64,000 bases of DNA from NCBI RefSeq assembly GCF_003007735.2, contig NZ_PXNQ02000006.1, positions 210,299 through 274,298 on the forward strand, given 5' to 3'. Made by a program: the position numbers and the translations under genes. This DNA is from Paracoccus methylarcula (GTDB lineage Bacteria; Pseudomonadota; Alphaproteobacteria; Rhodobacterales; Rhodobacteraceae). Below are positions 26,630 to 36,173 of the stretch, piece after piece. The notes under the pieces are model-generated. The model was not told where the DNA came from, ran no database searches, and saw only the letters and a list, made by a program, of their open reading frames with translations. Numbering within the stretch: position 1 is the first letter of the stretch; each line of letters starts with the position of its first letter.

Positions 26630-27495
26630 GTCTCCTCCGGTACCCGGATGCGTCCCTCGGCGATCGGGACGGCTTTTCCGCTGATCCTGATTTCGTCCAG
26701 CTTGCCGCCCCGCAGGATGGCGGTCAGGCCGATCCGCGAGGGCCGCCCCATCTCGATGCCCTGTTGCAGGAGGATATGCGTTTCATCCTCGGTCAGGGCG
26801 CCACTTTCCAGCAGTTGCGCCGCCAGTATGGCCGAGGCAGACCCGGTCGCCGGATCCTCGGGAATACCGGCCGTCGGCGAGAACATCCGGGCGCGAAAAC
26901 CGGAATCCCCGGCTGTATAGAGATAGGCGCTGTCAACCTGCGCTTCGGCCATCAGCCGGGACCACGAAGGTTCTATCGGACGGGCGGCAGCCAGGTCGTC
27001 CAGACCGGCAACCGGCACGAAGAGAAAGGCCGGACCGCCTTGCCAGATGCCCGGCCGATGACCCGCGAACCCGATTGCGGTTGCGGGCAGGTCCAGTGCC
27101 CGGGCAATCAGTTCGGCATCCGTCTTGCCCGGATGCGCGACGGGCAGCTTCGGGGCAATGAATTCCGCCTGCCCTTCACGGATCTCGACCGGGACCAGTC
27201 CCGCTTCCTCTTCCAGCAGTATCCGCCCGTCCTGTCCGCCGGCCAGATGCAATGCGCAGCCGATGGTCGGATGACCTGCAAAGGGGATCTCGGCGGTCGG
27301 AAAGAAGATCCGAACCCGAGCCGTATTCGCCGGATCGCGCGGAGCCATCACAAAGATCGTCTCGGACAGGTTGAATTCGCGCGCGATGACCTGCATCTGC
27401 GCGGTGCTCAGCCCATCTGCTCCCATGACCACGGCCAGCGGGTTGCCCGCGAATGGCCGGTCGGTGAACACGTCGTAAACATGATATTCAAGCAC
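26626..27495 (-). CDS. PhzF-family isomerase
   Basis: 289-residue protein with the two-domain diaminopimelate-epimerase-like PhzF fold. EYHVYDVFTDRPFAGNPLAV at the N-terminus, FNLSETIFV (catalytic Glu), EIPFAGHPTIGCA and the second-domain GIPEDPATGSASAILAAQLL are all present. Start GTG 27495 after AAGGGGG gives the normal family length; an in-frame ATG at 27687 would add about 64 non-family residues. Substrate unknown; there is no phenazine cluster nearby. Confidence 0.88.
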   Translation of the reverse strand: MLEYHVYDVFTDRPFAGNPLAVVMGADGLSTAQMQVIAREFNLSETIFVMAPRDPANTARVRIFFPTAEIPFAGHPTIGCALHLAGGQDGRILLEEEAGLVPVEIREGQAEFIAPKLPVAHPGKTDAELIARALDLPATAIGFAGHRPGIWQGGPAFLFVPVAGLDDLAAARPIEPSWSRLMAEAQVDSAYLYTAGDSGFRARMFSPTAGIPEDPATGSASAILAAQLLESGALTEDETHILLQQGIEMGRPSRIGLTAILRGGKLDEIRISGKAVPIAEGRIRVPEET

Positions 27496-27580
27496 CGGCG
27501 CCCCCTTCTTCTTTGTTCCAATACCTCCGGGGGAGTCGCGCGGCACGCGCGGCGGGGCGGGCAGCCCCCTTTGACCCGGT

Positions 27581-28486
27581 TCAGTATTTCTGGGGCACAT
27601 ACAGTTCGCGTGGCAAGACCTCGCGTTCGTAATCGGGGTTGAAGACCCGGTTCGGCAATGAGACCTCCTCATGCGGCACCTCACCATAGGGGATCAGTCC
27701 CAGCAGGTGGTTCATGCAGTTCAGCCGGGCGCGCTTCTTGTCGTTTCCGGGAACGATATACCAGGGCGCCTCGGGAATATTGGTGCGCTCGAACATGTCT
27801 TCCTTGGCCTTGGTATAGGCTTCCCAACGGACCCGTGACTGCAGATCCATGGGTGAGAGCTTCCATTGCTTCAGCGGATCGTGGATGCGGATCAGGAATC
27901 GCATCTGCTGTTCCTCGTCGGTGATCGAGAACCAGTATTTCACCAGCCGTATCCCTGACCTGACCAGCATCCGCTCGAACTCGGGAACGTCCTGAAAGAA
28001 TTGTTCGACCTGGTCCTCGTCGGCAAAACCCATTACCCGCTCGACCCCGGCGCGGTTGTACCAGCTGCGGTCGAACAGCACGATCTCGCCGCCTGCGGGC
28101 AGATGCGGCACGTAGCGCTGGAAATACCATTGCGTCTTCTCGCGGTCCGAAGGGGCGGGCAGGGCAACGACGCGGGCGACGCGCGGGTTCAGGCGCTGCG
28201 TGATCCGCTTGATCGCGCCGCCCTTGCCTGCCGAATCGCGGCCCTCGAAGATCACGACCACCTTTTCCTTGTGATAGCTGACCCAGTCCTGCAGCTTGAT
28301 CAGCTCCGATTGCAGGCGCAGAAGTTCGTGGAAATATCCCTTCCGGGGCATCTGGTCGGGATGATGGCTGCGATAGATGCGCTTGATCTCGGCCGAAAGG
28401 ATGGCGTCTTCCATCTCGATTTCGATATCTTCGTCGATCGTGTCCTGAAGCTCGGCTTCCAGCCAGTCCTTGGGTTGTTCGCTCAT
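27581..28486 (-). CDS. ppk2: Polyphosphate kinase 2 (PPK2 family)
   Basis: 301-residue PPK2, transferring phosphate between polyphosphate and nucleotides. Walker A VVIFEGRDSAGKGGAIKRIT at residues 72-91, Walker B region EIVLFDRSWYNRAGVERVMG, lid-module Arg residues in FLIRIHDPLKQWKLSPMDLQ, and APWYIVPGNDKKRARLNCMN. The length and single domain fit class I PPK2 (NDP phosphorylation), but the class cannot be fixed by eye. An acidic N-terminal tail (TIDEDIEIEMEDAI) precedes the kinase domain. Confidence 0.92.
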   Translation of the reverse strand: MSEQPKDWLEAELQDTIDEDIEIEMEDAILSAEIKRIYRSHHPDQMPRKGYFHELLRLQSELIKLQDWVSYHKEKVVVIFEGRDSAGKGGAIKRITQRLNPRVARVVALPAPSDREKTQWYFQRYVPHLPAGGEIVLFDRSWYNRAGVERVMGFADEDQVEQFFQDVPEFERMLVRSGIRLVKYWFSITDEEQQMRFLIRIHDPLKQWKLSPMDLQSRVRWEAYTKAKEDMFERTNIPEAPWYIVPGNDKKRARLNCMNHLLGLIPYGEVPHEEVSLPNRVFNPDYEREVLPRELYVPQKY

Positions 28487-28571
28487 GATCCTCTCCGGCG
28501 TTTCGTCCCCCTTTAAGGCGGAATTGTAACGGTATTAAGGCCGTGGCCCGGTCACCGGAAGATCGCCCGCC

Positions 28572-29042
28572 TCACCGGCCGAAGCCGGCGGCGCAGCCCC
28601 TGGTGACAGCAAGGACGAACTCGCCGCCGCGCCCGTCATCGACTGTTCCGCACCATTCCCCGCCGATGGTGTACAGGCTTCGGGTGCCCTTGGCTGGGCG
28701 GTAGGCGATACGGCGGCCATTCACGTCGAACAGGTTCAACACGCCCCCGGCATTGGTTGCGTAATAGCCCAGAACGCTGCCATCCGCCGTGATGATCAGC
28801 CGCTTCTCATTGGCCGGGTTCGACGGGCGGTTTTCCCATGTGGACGAGGAATTCGCCGTGTTTCCGGCCGAGTTCCATGACGCGTTGGGCGAATTCGAGG
28901 GCCTGGCCGGATTGTTCGCGGGATGGCCGGGGCCAAGATCGAAGGGGAGTTGCGTGCGATCCAGGATGATCAGCGGGGTATCCGCGATGGCGGGCATGGC
29001 GCTCAGGACAAGCGCGGTGAACAGTGCGGTCAGGCGGGGCAT
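28572..29042 (-). CDS. Secreted protein with Asn/Ser/Pro-rich segment, function unknown
   Basis: 156 residues from ATG 29042, which has GGAGG upstream and begins a signal peptide (PRLTALFTALVLSAMPAIAD). A low-complexity stretch rich in Asn, Ser and Pro follows (about residues 38-75: PANNPARPSNSPNASWNSAG), then a small domain of about 75 residues (LIITADGSVLGYYATNAGGV, then RIAYRPAKGTRSLY, C-terminal CGTV and RGCAAG with two cysteines that could form a disulfide). I recognise no family. The gene ends before the PPK2 gene on the same strand. Confidence 0.65.
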   Translation of the reverse strand: MPRLTALFTALVLSAMPAIADTPLIILDRTQLPFDLGPGHPANNPARPSNSPNASWNSAGNTANSSSTWENRPSNPANEKRLIITADGSVLGYYATNAGGVLNLFDVNGRRIAYRPAKGTRSLYTIGGEWCGTVDDGRGGEFVLAVTRGCAAGFGR

Positions 29043-29107
29043 CGATCCTCCGTGGCGAATATCCCGAATCTGCCCGAGACCATCCCTGAATGCCAGAGTC
29101 CAGGAGG

Positions 29108-30072
29108 TCACGCATTTCGGAGCGCGGCAATCAGCCTGTCCCATTCCCGCATGTTTCCGGGGATGCCGAGCCGGAGCCAGCGATCGGAATAGGGAAAGCG
29201 CCGGGTCCAGATATGGGCGCGGGCGAGCCGGTCCTGCGCCGCAATCGCGTCTCCGGCGTCATAGAGACGGAACAGGTGGGTCCCCCCTGCGGGAGTCCAG
29301 CCCGCGGATATGGCGATACGGTCAAGGCGAAGGCTTGCCTCCGAATGATAGCCCACCGCGCCATCCGCCCAGCCATGATCGGCCATGGCGCTGCGCCGAT
29401 CTCCAATGCCGGACCGCTGACGGACCAGGGCCCCGCAGCCTCGGCGATGCGTTCGAGCAGGGCGGGGGCGGCGATGACGAAACCAAGCCGCAGCCCCGCC
29501 AATCCCCAGAACTTTCCGAAACTTCGCAGGATCACGGCGTTTTCCGGCAGCAAGGGAGCAAGCGACAGATCCGGACGCGGATCGGCAAAGCTTTCATCGA
29601 CGATCAGATGGCCGGTCTGCGCCGCCAGCCCGGCCAGCGCCGAGGCCTGCCATTCGCGGCCATCGGGATTGTTCGGATTGACCACGACGGCAAGATCGGC
29701 CCCGGCCATATCCTCGATCCGCGCGCATTCGGTGACCGTCCAGCCCGCAGAGCGCAGGCTGGCGGCATGTTCGTTGTAGCTGGGCGCAAGAACGGCGGCG
29801 CGTCCGCGCGGCAGCAGCCGCGGGACCAGCTGGATCGCTGCGGATGCGCCCGCTACCGGCAGGACCGACGAGGGTGCGCAGCGAAACCAATCGGCGGCCA
29901 CCTCCGTCAGGCGGCGCATAGCGGCGGCGGTCGGCAGGGACCGCCAGGCGTCGTCCCCCAATGTCGCAACCGGCCATGGACGGCGGTTGATTCCGGTCGA
30001 CAGGTCGATCCAGTCGCCTGCCCCATAGCGCGCTGCCGCCATGTCGATATCGCCACCGTGATCGCGCTGCAT
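29108..30072 (-). CDS. Threonine-phosphate decarboxylase (cobalamin synthesis), frameshifted in this sequence
   Basis: About 321-residue PLP enzyme if restored, supplying aminopropanol phosphate for the cobalamin lower-ligand arm (CobD of Salmonella, CobC of Pseudomonas nomenclature). MQRDHGGDIDMAAARYGAGD, DLSTGINRRPWP, VVVNPNNPDG and the Schiff-base Lys in LRSFGKFWGLAGLRLGF are clear. Near 29388 the sense frame shifts: one missing base in GCAGCGCCATGG (GCGGCC) gives AAMADHGWADGAVGYHSEAS and then the normal C-terminus RFPYSDRWLRLGIPGN. AGGCAGGAG precedes ATG 30072. No other cob gene is adjacent. Confidence 0.84.
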
Positions 30073-30278
30073 CTCCTGCCTCTTCTGCGGATTTTTCCCG
30101 GGAACCGGATGGGTGAACCGCTCATTAGTTACAAGGTGACAGATATTTTCGCTTTACAGCAGAGGCAATCCGAACCACGATATATAGTAAGAACTTCCCG
30201 GCGATCCCGCCCGGTATTGAGGTCGCCACAAGGGTTAGCGGTCAAGGAATCGCTCTGGCAATCAGGCAGGAGGCAGAT

Positions 30279-30782
30279 ATGGCACAGACCGGAGAGTTTA
30301 TCCCGAGCGACGATATCCATCCCATCGACATCGTCGAAACGGTCGCCACGCATCACGAATGGGATTTCGACCGGTTGGCCGACGACCAGATCGCGATGAT
30401 CGTCGAGGGGCAATGGCGCAGCTATTCGCTGACGCTGGCATGGTCCCCCGGTGAAGAGATGCTGCGGCTTATCTGCACATTCGACATGGACCCGCCCGCC
30501 GAGCGCTTGCCGGTGCTTTTCGAGGGGTTGAATCTTGCCAACGACCAGGTCTGGGAAGGTGCTTTCACCTTCTGGCCGCAACAGCGGCTGATAGTCTGGC
30601 GTTACGGGCTGGTGCTTGCCGGTGACAATCTGGCCACGCCCGAGCAGGTCGACGAGATGATCGGCAATGCGTTAAGCGCCTGCGAACGCTTTTATCCGGC
30701 TTTCCAGATGATTGGTTGGGCCGATTCCTCCGCGACCGAAGCGCTGGACATCGCCATAGGCGAGGCCTACGGACGGGCATGA
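30279..30782 (+). CDS. YbjN domain-containing protein
   Basis: 167-residue YbjN-type protein (type III secretion chaperone-like fold). HPIDIVETVATHHEWDFDRL, MLRLICTFDMDPPAERLPVL and FEGLNLANDQVWEGAFTFWP are typical. AGGAGG lies seven bases upstream of the start. It heads a plus-strand run with proC and csaA, separated from proC by 37 bp. Enterobacterial YbjN influences motility and stress genes; its role here is unknown. Confidence 0.85.
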   Translation: MAQTGEFIPSDDIHPIDIVETVATHHEWDFDRLADDQIAMIVEGQWRSYSLTLAWSPGEEMLRLICTFDMDPPAERLPVLFEGLNLANDQVWEGAFTFWPQQRLIVWRYGLVLAGDNLATPEQVDEMIGNALSACERFYPAFQMIGWADSSATEALDIAIGEAYGRA

Positions 30783-30819
30783 GGGGACATCCGGTCCCCG
30801 CATGACAGGAGGGGAGCGG

Positions 30820-31635
30820 ATGAGCGATTTCGATGATATCAACGCGCGTGGCCTGGTGCTGGTCGGCTGTGGCCGGATGGGTGGCGCGATGCTGCGGGGC
30901 TGGCTGGCACGGGGGCTGCAGCCCGGTGCGGTCACGGTGATCGATCCGAAACTGGCGCCCGAATGGCAGGACATCGGGCTGCGCGTTAATGCGCGGCTGC
31001 CCGATGATCCGGCAGTGCTGGTGGTGGCGGTCAAGCCGCAGATGATGGCGGATGCCCTGGGCGAGTTGCCGGTGCTGAAGGATACGCTGGTCGTCTCGGT
31101 CGCGGCGGGAACGACAATCGCCACCTTCGAGGCGGCTTTTCCCGGCGCTGCCATCGTTCGGGTGATGCCGAATACACCTGCGGCCATCGGCAAGGGAATT
31201 TCCGCGATCATCGGCAACGCGACGGCAACGGCGGCGCATCTCGATCTGGCCGAGGCGCTGATGGCTGCGGTAGGGCGCGTGGTGCGCCTGGACAGCGAGG
31301 ATCAGATGGACGCGGTTACCGGCCTGTCCGGCAGCGGCCCGGCCTATGTGTTTCACATGATCGAGGCGATGGCCAAGGCAGGCGAAGCGCAGGGACTGGC
31401 CCCGGCGCTGGCGCTGGAACTTGCGCGGATGACCGTCGCCGGAGCAGGGGCACTGGCCATCGATGCCGACGAGGATCCGGCGGTGCTGCGCGAGAATGTG
31501 ACTTCTCCCGGAGGCACTACCGCTGCGGGGCTGAAGGTATTGATGGACGCCGAGACGGGCCTGCCGCCGCTGATGGCGCGGACCGTTGCGGCGGCAACCG
31601 AACGGGGGCGCGAATTGGGGAAAGGCGCGAAATGA
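30820..31635 (+). CDS. proC: Pyrroline-5-carboxylate reductase
   Basis: Last step of proline synthesis, NAD(P)H-dependent reduction of pyrroline-5-carboxylate. 271 residues. Rossmann motif [50 protein letters not shown] and the dimerisation domain [20 protein letters not shown], then [16 protein letters not shown]. Start 30820 is chosen over ATG 30802 because AGGAGG is correctly spaced for it. The stop overlaps csaA (ATGA). Confidence 0.94.
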   Translation: MSDFDDINARGLVLVGCGRMGGAMLRGWLARGLQPGAVTVIDPKLAPEWQDIGLRVNARLPDDPAVLVVAVKPQMMADALGELPVLKDTLVVSVAAGTTIATFEAAFPGAAIVRVMPNTPAAIGKGISAIIGNATATAAHLDLAEALMAAVGRVVRLDSEDQMDAVTGLSGSGPAYVFHMIEAMAKAGEAQGLAPALALELARMTVAGAGALAIDADEDPAVLRENVTSPGGTTAAGLKVLMDAETGLPPLMARTVAAATERGRELGKGAK

Positions 31636-31964
31636 CGATCAGCTTTGACGATTTCCTGAAGGTAGATATCCGCGTTGCGACGATCACCCGCGCCGAGCCG
31701 TTCCCCGAGGCGCGCAAGCCCGCCATCAAGCTGTGGCTGGATCTTGGAGAATTGGGCGAACGCAAATCCTCGGCCCAGATTACCCGGCATTACGAGCCCG
31801 AAGCGCTGATCGGCAAGCAGGTGCTCTGCGTGGTGAATTTCCCGCCACGCCAGATCGGGCCGGTCATGTCCGAGGTGCTGGTGCTGGGCGTGCCTGACAG
31901 CGAGCGCGAGGTGGTATTGATCCGGCCCGATCTCGAGGTGCCGAACGGGGGGAGGCTCTATTGA
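31632..31964 (+). CDS. csaA: CsaA-type tRNA-binding domain protein
   Basis: 110-residue OB-fold protein of the EMAP-II/CsaA type: [40 protein letters not shown], and [20 protein letters not shown]. In Bacillus, CsaA has chaperone-like and tRNA-binding activity. Overlaps proC at its start and the 2-hydroxyacid dehydrogenase at its end (TGATG), so it is translated as part of one operon. Confidence 0.92.
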   Translation: MTISFDDFLKVDIRVATITRAEPFPEARKPAIKLWLDLGELGERKSSAQITRHYEPEALIGKQVLCVVNFPPRQIGPVMSEVLVLGVPDSEREVVLIRPDLEVPNGGRLY

Positions 31965-32911
31965 TGAAGCTCTTGGTGACACGGCCGATGACCGAAACCG
32001 CGACACGGGCGCTGGAGGCGCGGTTCGAGACTGTCTTTCGCGATAATACCCCTCTGACCGAGGTAGAGGCGGGGGAGGCGCTGTGCGATTACGACGCGAT
32101 CATTCCGACCTTGGGGGACGCTTTTACGGCCAAGGCCTTTGAAGGCGATCTCCGCTGCCGGATTCTCGCCAATTTCGGGGCAGGATACAATCATATCGAC
32201 GTGGCGGCGGCGAAAGCGGCCGGGGTGACCGTTACCAATACGCCCGATGTCGTGACCGATGCCACTGCCGATATCGCCATGACGCTGATCCTGATGACCA
32301 TGCGCCGCGCGAACGAGGGTGAAAGGCTGCTCAGGGCCGGGCAATGGACCGGCTGGAATCCGACCCAGCTTCTGGGCGGGAATGTCTCCGGGCGGACCGT
32401 GGGCATCATCGGCATGGGCCGGATCGGTAAGGCCATCGCGCAGCGCTGCCATCTGGGTTTCGGCATGCGGGTCGTGTTTCACAACCGCTCGACCGTCTCG
32501 GCGCTGGATATTCCGGCGCGGCAGATGCCGGGTTTGCACGAGATGCTGCAGGCTTGCGATGTTGCCGTGGTGGCTGTGCCGGGTGGGGCGGGGACGCGCC
32601 ACATGATCGGCAAGGCGGAACTGGAGGCCTTGGGCCGCAAATCCTACCTGGTCAATATCGCCCGCGGCGACGTGGTCGAGGAGGCGGCGCTGGTTTCCGC
32701 CCTGAATACGGGCGTGATCGCCGGGGCCGGGCTGGATGTCTACGAACGCGAACCAGAGGTGCCACAGTCGCTGATCGACGCTCCGAACGCCACGCTGTTG
32801 CCGCATCTGGGGACGGCCACGGACGAGGTGCGTACTGATATGGCGATGCGTGCGCTTGCGAACCTGGTCGCCTTTGTCGAGGGGCAGCGCCCGGGCGATC
32901 TGGTTAGCTGA
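31964..32911 (+). CDS. D-2-hydroxyacid dehydrogenase (NAD(P)-dependent)
   Basis: 315-residue D-isomer-specific 2-hydroxyacid dehydrogenase. NAD motif GRTVGIIGMGRIGKAIAQRC; catalytic Arg in NIARGDVVEE, Glu in DVYEREPEVP and His in LLPHLGTATDE. VTNTPDVVTDATADIAMTLI is typical of the glyoxylate/hydroxypyruvate reductase side of the family. ATG 31964 overlaps the csaA stop; an in-frame TTG one codon earlier is less likely. Substrate is probably glyoxylate or hydroxypyruvate, inferred from family resemblance only. Confidence 0.9.
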   Translation: MKLLVTRPMTETATRALEARFETVFRDNTPLTEVEAGEALCDYDAIIPTLGDAFTAKAFEGDLRCRILANFGAGYNHIDVAAAKAAGVTVTNTPDVVTDATADIAMTLILMTMRRANEGERLLRAGQWTGWNPTQLLGGNVSGRTVGIIGMGRIGKAIAQRCHLGFGMRVVFHNRSTVSALDIPARQMPGLHEMLQACDVAVVAVPGGAGTRHMIGKAELEALGRKSYLVNIARGDVVEEAALVSALNTGVIAGAGLDVYEREPEVPQSLIDAPNATLLPHLGTATDEVRTDMAMRALANLVAFVEGQRPGDLVS

Positions 32912-32922
32912 AGGAGCCGCCG

Positions 32923-33885
32923 ATGCTCTATGCATATGTCACCCGCAACGGCCGGATCACGCGGCTGGAAAAGGGGGCCGATCTGGAGCAGGCGATCTGG
33001 ATCGACCTGATCCAGCCAGGTGACGCGGAAATAGACAGCTTGCGGGCGATAGGCGTTCCCGTTCCCAGCCTTGCCGATATGGAAGAGATCGAGATCTCGA
33101 ACCGGCTTTATCGCGAGGACGGGCTTGACTACATGACCGCCGTGCTGCCCGGCGAGCGTGCCGATGGCGAGCGCTCGGCGATGCCGGTCAGTTTCATCCT
33201 GTCCGCACAGCGTCTGGTGACGGTGCGCCACCACTCGCCGCGCCCTTTCCTGACATTCCCGGATCGGGGAGAGCGTTCGACGCTTGGCTGCGGCAGCCCC
33301 GATCGCCTGTTCGTGGGTTTGCTGGAGGAAATCATCGCCCGGCTGGCCGATATCCTCGAAGGCTCCGGCAGGGTGCTGGACGATACGATGTCGGGGATAT
33401 TCGAACCTCGTGCCAGCAGCGTGGGCTCGGATCGGCTGCAAGCCGCTCTGCAAAAGGTCGGGCACGAGGCCGAGTTGCTGGCGCGGGTGCGCCTCGGGCT
33501 GCTGACGATAGAGCGCATCCTCGCCTTCTATACCGCCATCATCGACGAACGTCCCGAGGCGGAAAAACTCCGCCCGGTGGTTCGCTCGCAATTCCGCGAT
33601 GTCCAGGCGCTTGAGGTGCACGCGGATTTCCTGTCCTCGCGGGTCAGTCTGACGGTAGACACGACGCTTGGCATGATCAATCTGCAACAGAACAATACCG
33701 TTCGGGTCTTGTCGGTCGTGGCCGCGCTTTTCCTGCCGCCGACGCTGATCGCCAGCATCTATGGGATGAACTTCACCAATATGCCCGAATTGAACCAGCC
33801 ATGGGGCTATCCGATGGCCATCGGCCTGATGGTCGGCACGGCTGTCGGCATCTGGTTGCTGCTGCGATGGAAGAACTGGCTTTAA
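32923..33885 (+). CDS. corA: CorA-family magnesium/cobalt transporter
   Basis: 320-residue CorA-type channel. Large cytosolic N-domain (residues 1-255), then two C-terminal membrane helices separated by the pore signature YGMNFTNMPELNQPWGYP. The first helix includes VVAALFLPPTLIASIYGMNF and the last VGTAVGIWLLLRWKNWL. Homopentameric divalent-cation uptake is expected. The stop overlaps the convergent DUF1045 gene by 4 bp. Starts 11 bp after the dehydrogenase, probably in the same operon. Confidence 0.92.
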   Translation: MLYAYVTRNGRITRLEKGADLEQAIWIDLIQPGDAEIDSLRAIGVPVPSLADMEEIEISNRLYREDGLDYMTAVLPGERADGERSAMPVSFILSAQRLVTVRHHSPRPFLTFPDRGERSTLGCGSPDRLFVGLLEEIIARLADILEGSGRVLDDTMSGIFEPRASSVGSDRLQAALQKVGHEAELLARVRLGLLTIERILAFYTAIIDERPEAEKLRPVVRSQFRDVQALEVHADFLSSRVSLTVDTTLGMINLQQNNTVRVLSVVAALFLPPTLIASIYGMNFTNMPELNQPWGYPMAIGLMVGTAVGIWLLLRWKNWL

Positions 33886-34571
33886 CCTGTCAGGGAAAAT
33901 CGTTCGATCATGTGAAACCGTCCCTGCATGTCCTCTCCGGCCAGAGTGACCGATTCGATCACATGCGGATCGGGCAATAGCGGAATCAGCCGGGGGCGGA
34001 GCGCTGCAAGAACCCGCTCGGCATCCGGGGCGGGGAGTCGGTTGCCCAATGTCATGTGGAATCGGAACTCGTCCATCACCCAGGGATAACCCCATCGATC
34101 CAGGTTCTCGCGTTGCCGGGACGTGAGCCGATCGGGGTTTCGGCGCGCTCGGTCGGCTTCGCCCAATGGTGCGCGGTGGTGGTCGGACTCGCTGACAAGG
34201 CGCGAGGCAAGTGCGGTCAGGGGGGCGTGATCCGCGCATGTCAGTGCCGGAAACCCGTCCAGGACTGAAAGCCGCAACCCGCCGGGGATGGCGACGGCAG
34301 GCTGGCCTTTCGCCAAAGCTGCGAGATTGTTCCGCAATGACGATTCGCTACTGTCGGAGGCAAGCGCGAAGGGTGGTTTCAGTGTCGCATGAAAGCCGTA
34401 GCGATGGGGCGAAGAGGTGATCTCGGCGATCCTGTCCGCCGGCATGTCCGGGATCCGGGGATATGGCTGCTCCCGGCCCGAGGCGATGTCCCAGCCCAAC
34501 CATGATGCGCCGAACTCCGCCAGCGCACCGGTTGCCGTGTAATAGATCGCGTAGCGTCTCCAACTGCTCAT
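33882..34571 (-). CDS. DUF1045 protein (2H phosphoesterase-like, phosphonate-metabolism associated)
   Basis: 229-residue DUF1045 protein. MSSWRRYAIYYTATGALAEF is the family start, with AGGAAAG before ATG 34571. Two H-x-T-like motifs, YGFHATLKPPF and FRFHMTLGNRL, are those of 2H phosphoesterases. The family is usually found with phn genes (C-P lyase / PhnN), but none is near here. Divergent from the TerC-like gene. Confidence 0.85.
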   Translation of the reverse strand: MSSWRRYAIYYTATGALAEFGASWLGWDIASGREQPYPRIPDMPADRIAEITSSPHRYGFHATLKPPFALASDSSESSLRNNLAALAKGQPAVAIPGGLRLSVLDGFPALTCADHAPLTALASRLVSESDHHRAPLGEADRARRNPDRLTSRQRENLDRWGYPWVMDEFRFHMTLGNRLPAPDAERVLAALRPRLIPLLPDPHVIESVTLAGEDMQGRFHMIERFSLTG

Positions 34572-34771
34572 GGCAAAGCTTTCCTGTCCCATTCTCGCAT
34601 TGCGAGGAACCTGCCCCAGCCCGGCCCGAATGACCATGTGATTCCGTCCGTTCTGGTGCGTGCGGGAGTAATGGCCCGAACCCGTCGGCTTCGGAAACGG
34701 ATTGGAACATCGCCTTGCTGTCAGGCTTCAGGCGGCCTATCTCATCCGAAACCATCAGCGGGGTCTTTTCG

Positions 34772-35835
34772 ATGCGCTCTTCTCTCTCCTATCTCCTCTG
34801 GCCATTGGTCGTGACCGCTCTGGGGATCGTGCTGGCCGGTTACCTGGGATGGGAGTTTTCGGGAACGGCGGCCGGGGCGTTGTCCTTTCTGCTGATCGCC
34901 GTCGTGCTGGCGGTGCTGGAAATCTCGTTGTCCTTCGACAATGCCATCGTCAATGCCAACAAGCTGAAGGAAATGACGCCTGCATGGCAGCGGCGTTTCC
35001 TGACCTGGGGCATCCTGATCGCCGTATTCGGCATGCGAATCGTGTTCCCGCTGCTGATCGTGGTGATCGCGGCCGGGATCGGGCCCATTGCCGCGATCAA
35101 GCTGGCCGCCACCGATCCCGCGCGATATGCCGATCTGATCATCGACGCGCATCTGCCTATCGCGCCTTCGGCGGGGCCTTCCTGATGCTGGTCGCGCTCA
35201 GTTTCTTCTTCGACCAGTCAAAACAGGTGGACTGGATCGGGAAGCTGGAGCGTTTCCTGCGAGCCTGCGGATCGGTGCGGGGGATGGAGATCGGCTTCGT
35301 GCTGGCCTTCATCCTGTTCTTCGTCTGGCTCTTGCCGGTGCGCGACGAGAAGCTGTTCATGTTCAGCGCGATGTGCGGGATCGTGACCTTCCTTACCGTG
35401 GATGCACTGGGACATCTTCTGGATAAATGGGGCAAGTCGGGCTCCAGTGCTACCCGCAACACCGCCCAGGCGGGGCTGGGTGGTTTCCTGTATCTCGAGG
35501 TGCTGGATGCGTCCTTCAGCTTCGATGGGGTGATCGGGGCCTTCGCGTTGACCCAGAACCTGTTCCTGATCGCCATCGGGCTTGGTATCGGTGCGATGTA
35601 TGTCCGCTCGATGACGGTGATGCTGGTCGAGCGCGGGACGCTGGCCGAGTTCCGTTACCTGGAACATGGCGCCTTCTGGTCGATCCTGACACTGTCGATC
35701 ATCATGTTCGGCCAGACCATGTGGCATTTGCCCGAAGTCGTCACCGGCCTGCTTGGAGCGGGTTTCATCGCCACGGCATTCGTCAGTTCGATCCTCTGGA
35801 ACAAGCGGCAGCGGACCGAGGAGGAGAGTTCCTGA
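34772..35835 (+). CDS. TerC-like integral membrane protein (DUF475 family), frameshifted in this sequence
   Basis: About 354-residue polytopic protein if restored. EISLSFDNAIVNANKLKEMT (acidic SFDNA motif in a membrane helix) and the second half LEVLDASFSFDGVIGAFALT form the twin metal-site repeats of the TerC family. The sense frame shifts at about 35164, between LPIA and FGGAFLMLVALSFFFDQSKQ; one missing base in ATCGCGCCTTC (GCGGCC) gives IAAFGG, the normal family sequence. Probable metal-ion (Mn or similar) exporter, or tellurite-linked; inferred from family. Confidence 0.84.
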
Positions 35836-35843
35836 ACGCCGGT

Positions 35844-36128
35844 TCACATCCGGTCGATCAGGTCCAGCATCTCGGGCGGAATCTGATCCTCGCGAAGGGT
35901 GAAGCTGCGGCTGCGGCGGCCCTCGAATGACAGCGTGATGCGATAGGTCAACCGATCGGCGCAATCGCCGCAATCCCGAGTGGACAGGCGTTGCAATTCC
36001 CTTGTTCCGAAAGCGTCGTTCAGCTTTTGCCGCATCGGTTCGGTTTGGGCGTCCACATCGATCCGCTTGTGCAGCGCCGCGGCGGCGATGCCGCCAAAGC
36101 CGCCATCCGCGTCGATTTCGATGATCAT
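35844..36128 (-). CDS. Emfourin-like inhibitor of protealysin
   Basis: 94-residue small protein immediately downstream (45 bp) of the protealysin-type protease on the same strand. MIIEIDADGGFGGIAAAALH, the short hydrophilic middle with RDCGDCADRL, then YRITLSFEGRRSRSFTLRED and DQIPPEMLDLIDRM. The size, the position in the protease operon and the residue pattern match emfourin, the slow-binding inhibitor described for Serratia protealysin. Without the neighbour the call would be weaker. Confidence 0.75.
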   Translation of the reverse strand: MIIEIDADGGFGGIAAAALHKRIDVDAQTEPMRQKLNDAFGTRELQRLSTRDCGDCADRLTYRITLSFEGRRSRSFTLREDQIPPEMLDLIDRM

Positions 36129-36173
36129 GATCCGCTATCCGCCAAATATTCACCCACCCGGGCGAATGTAGGC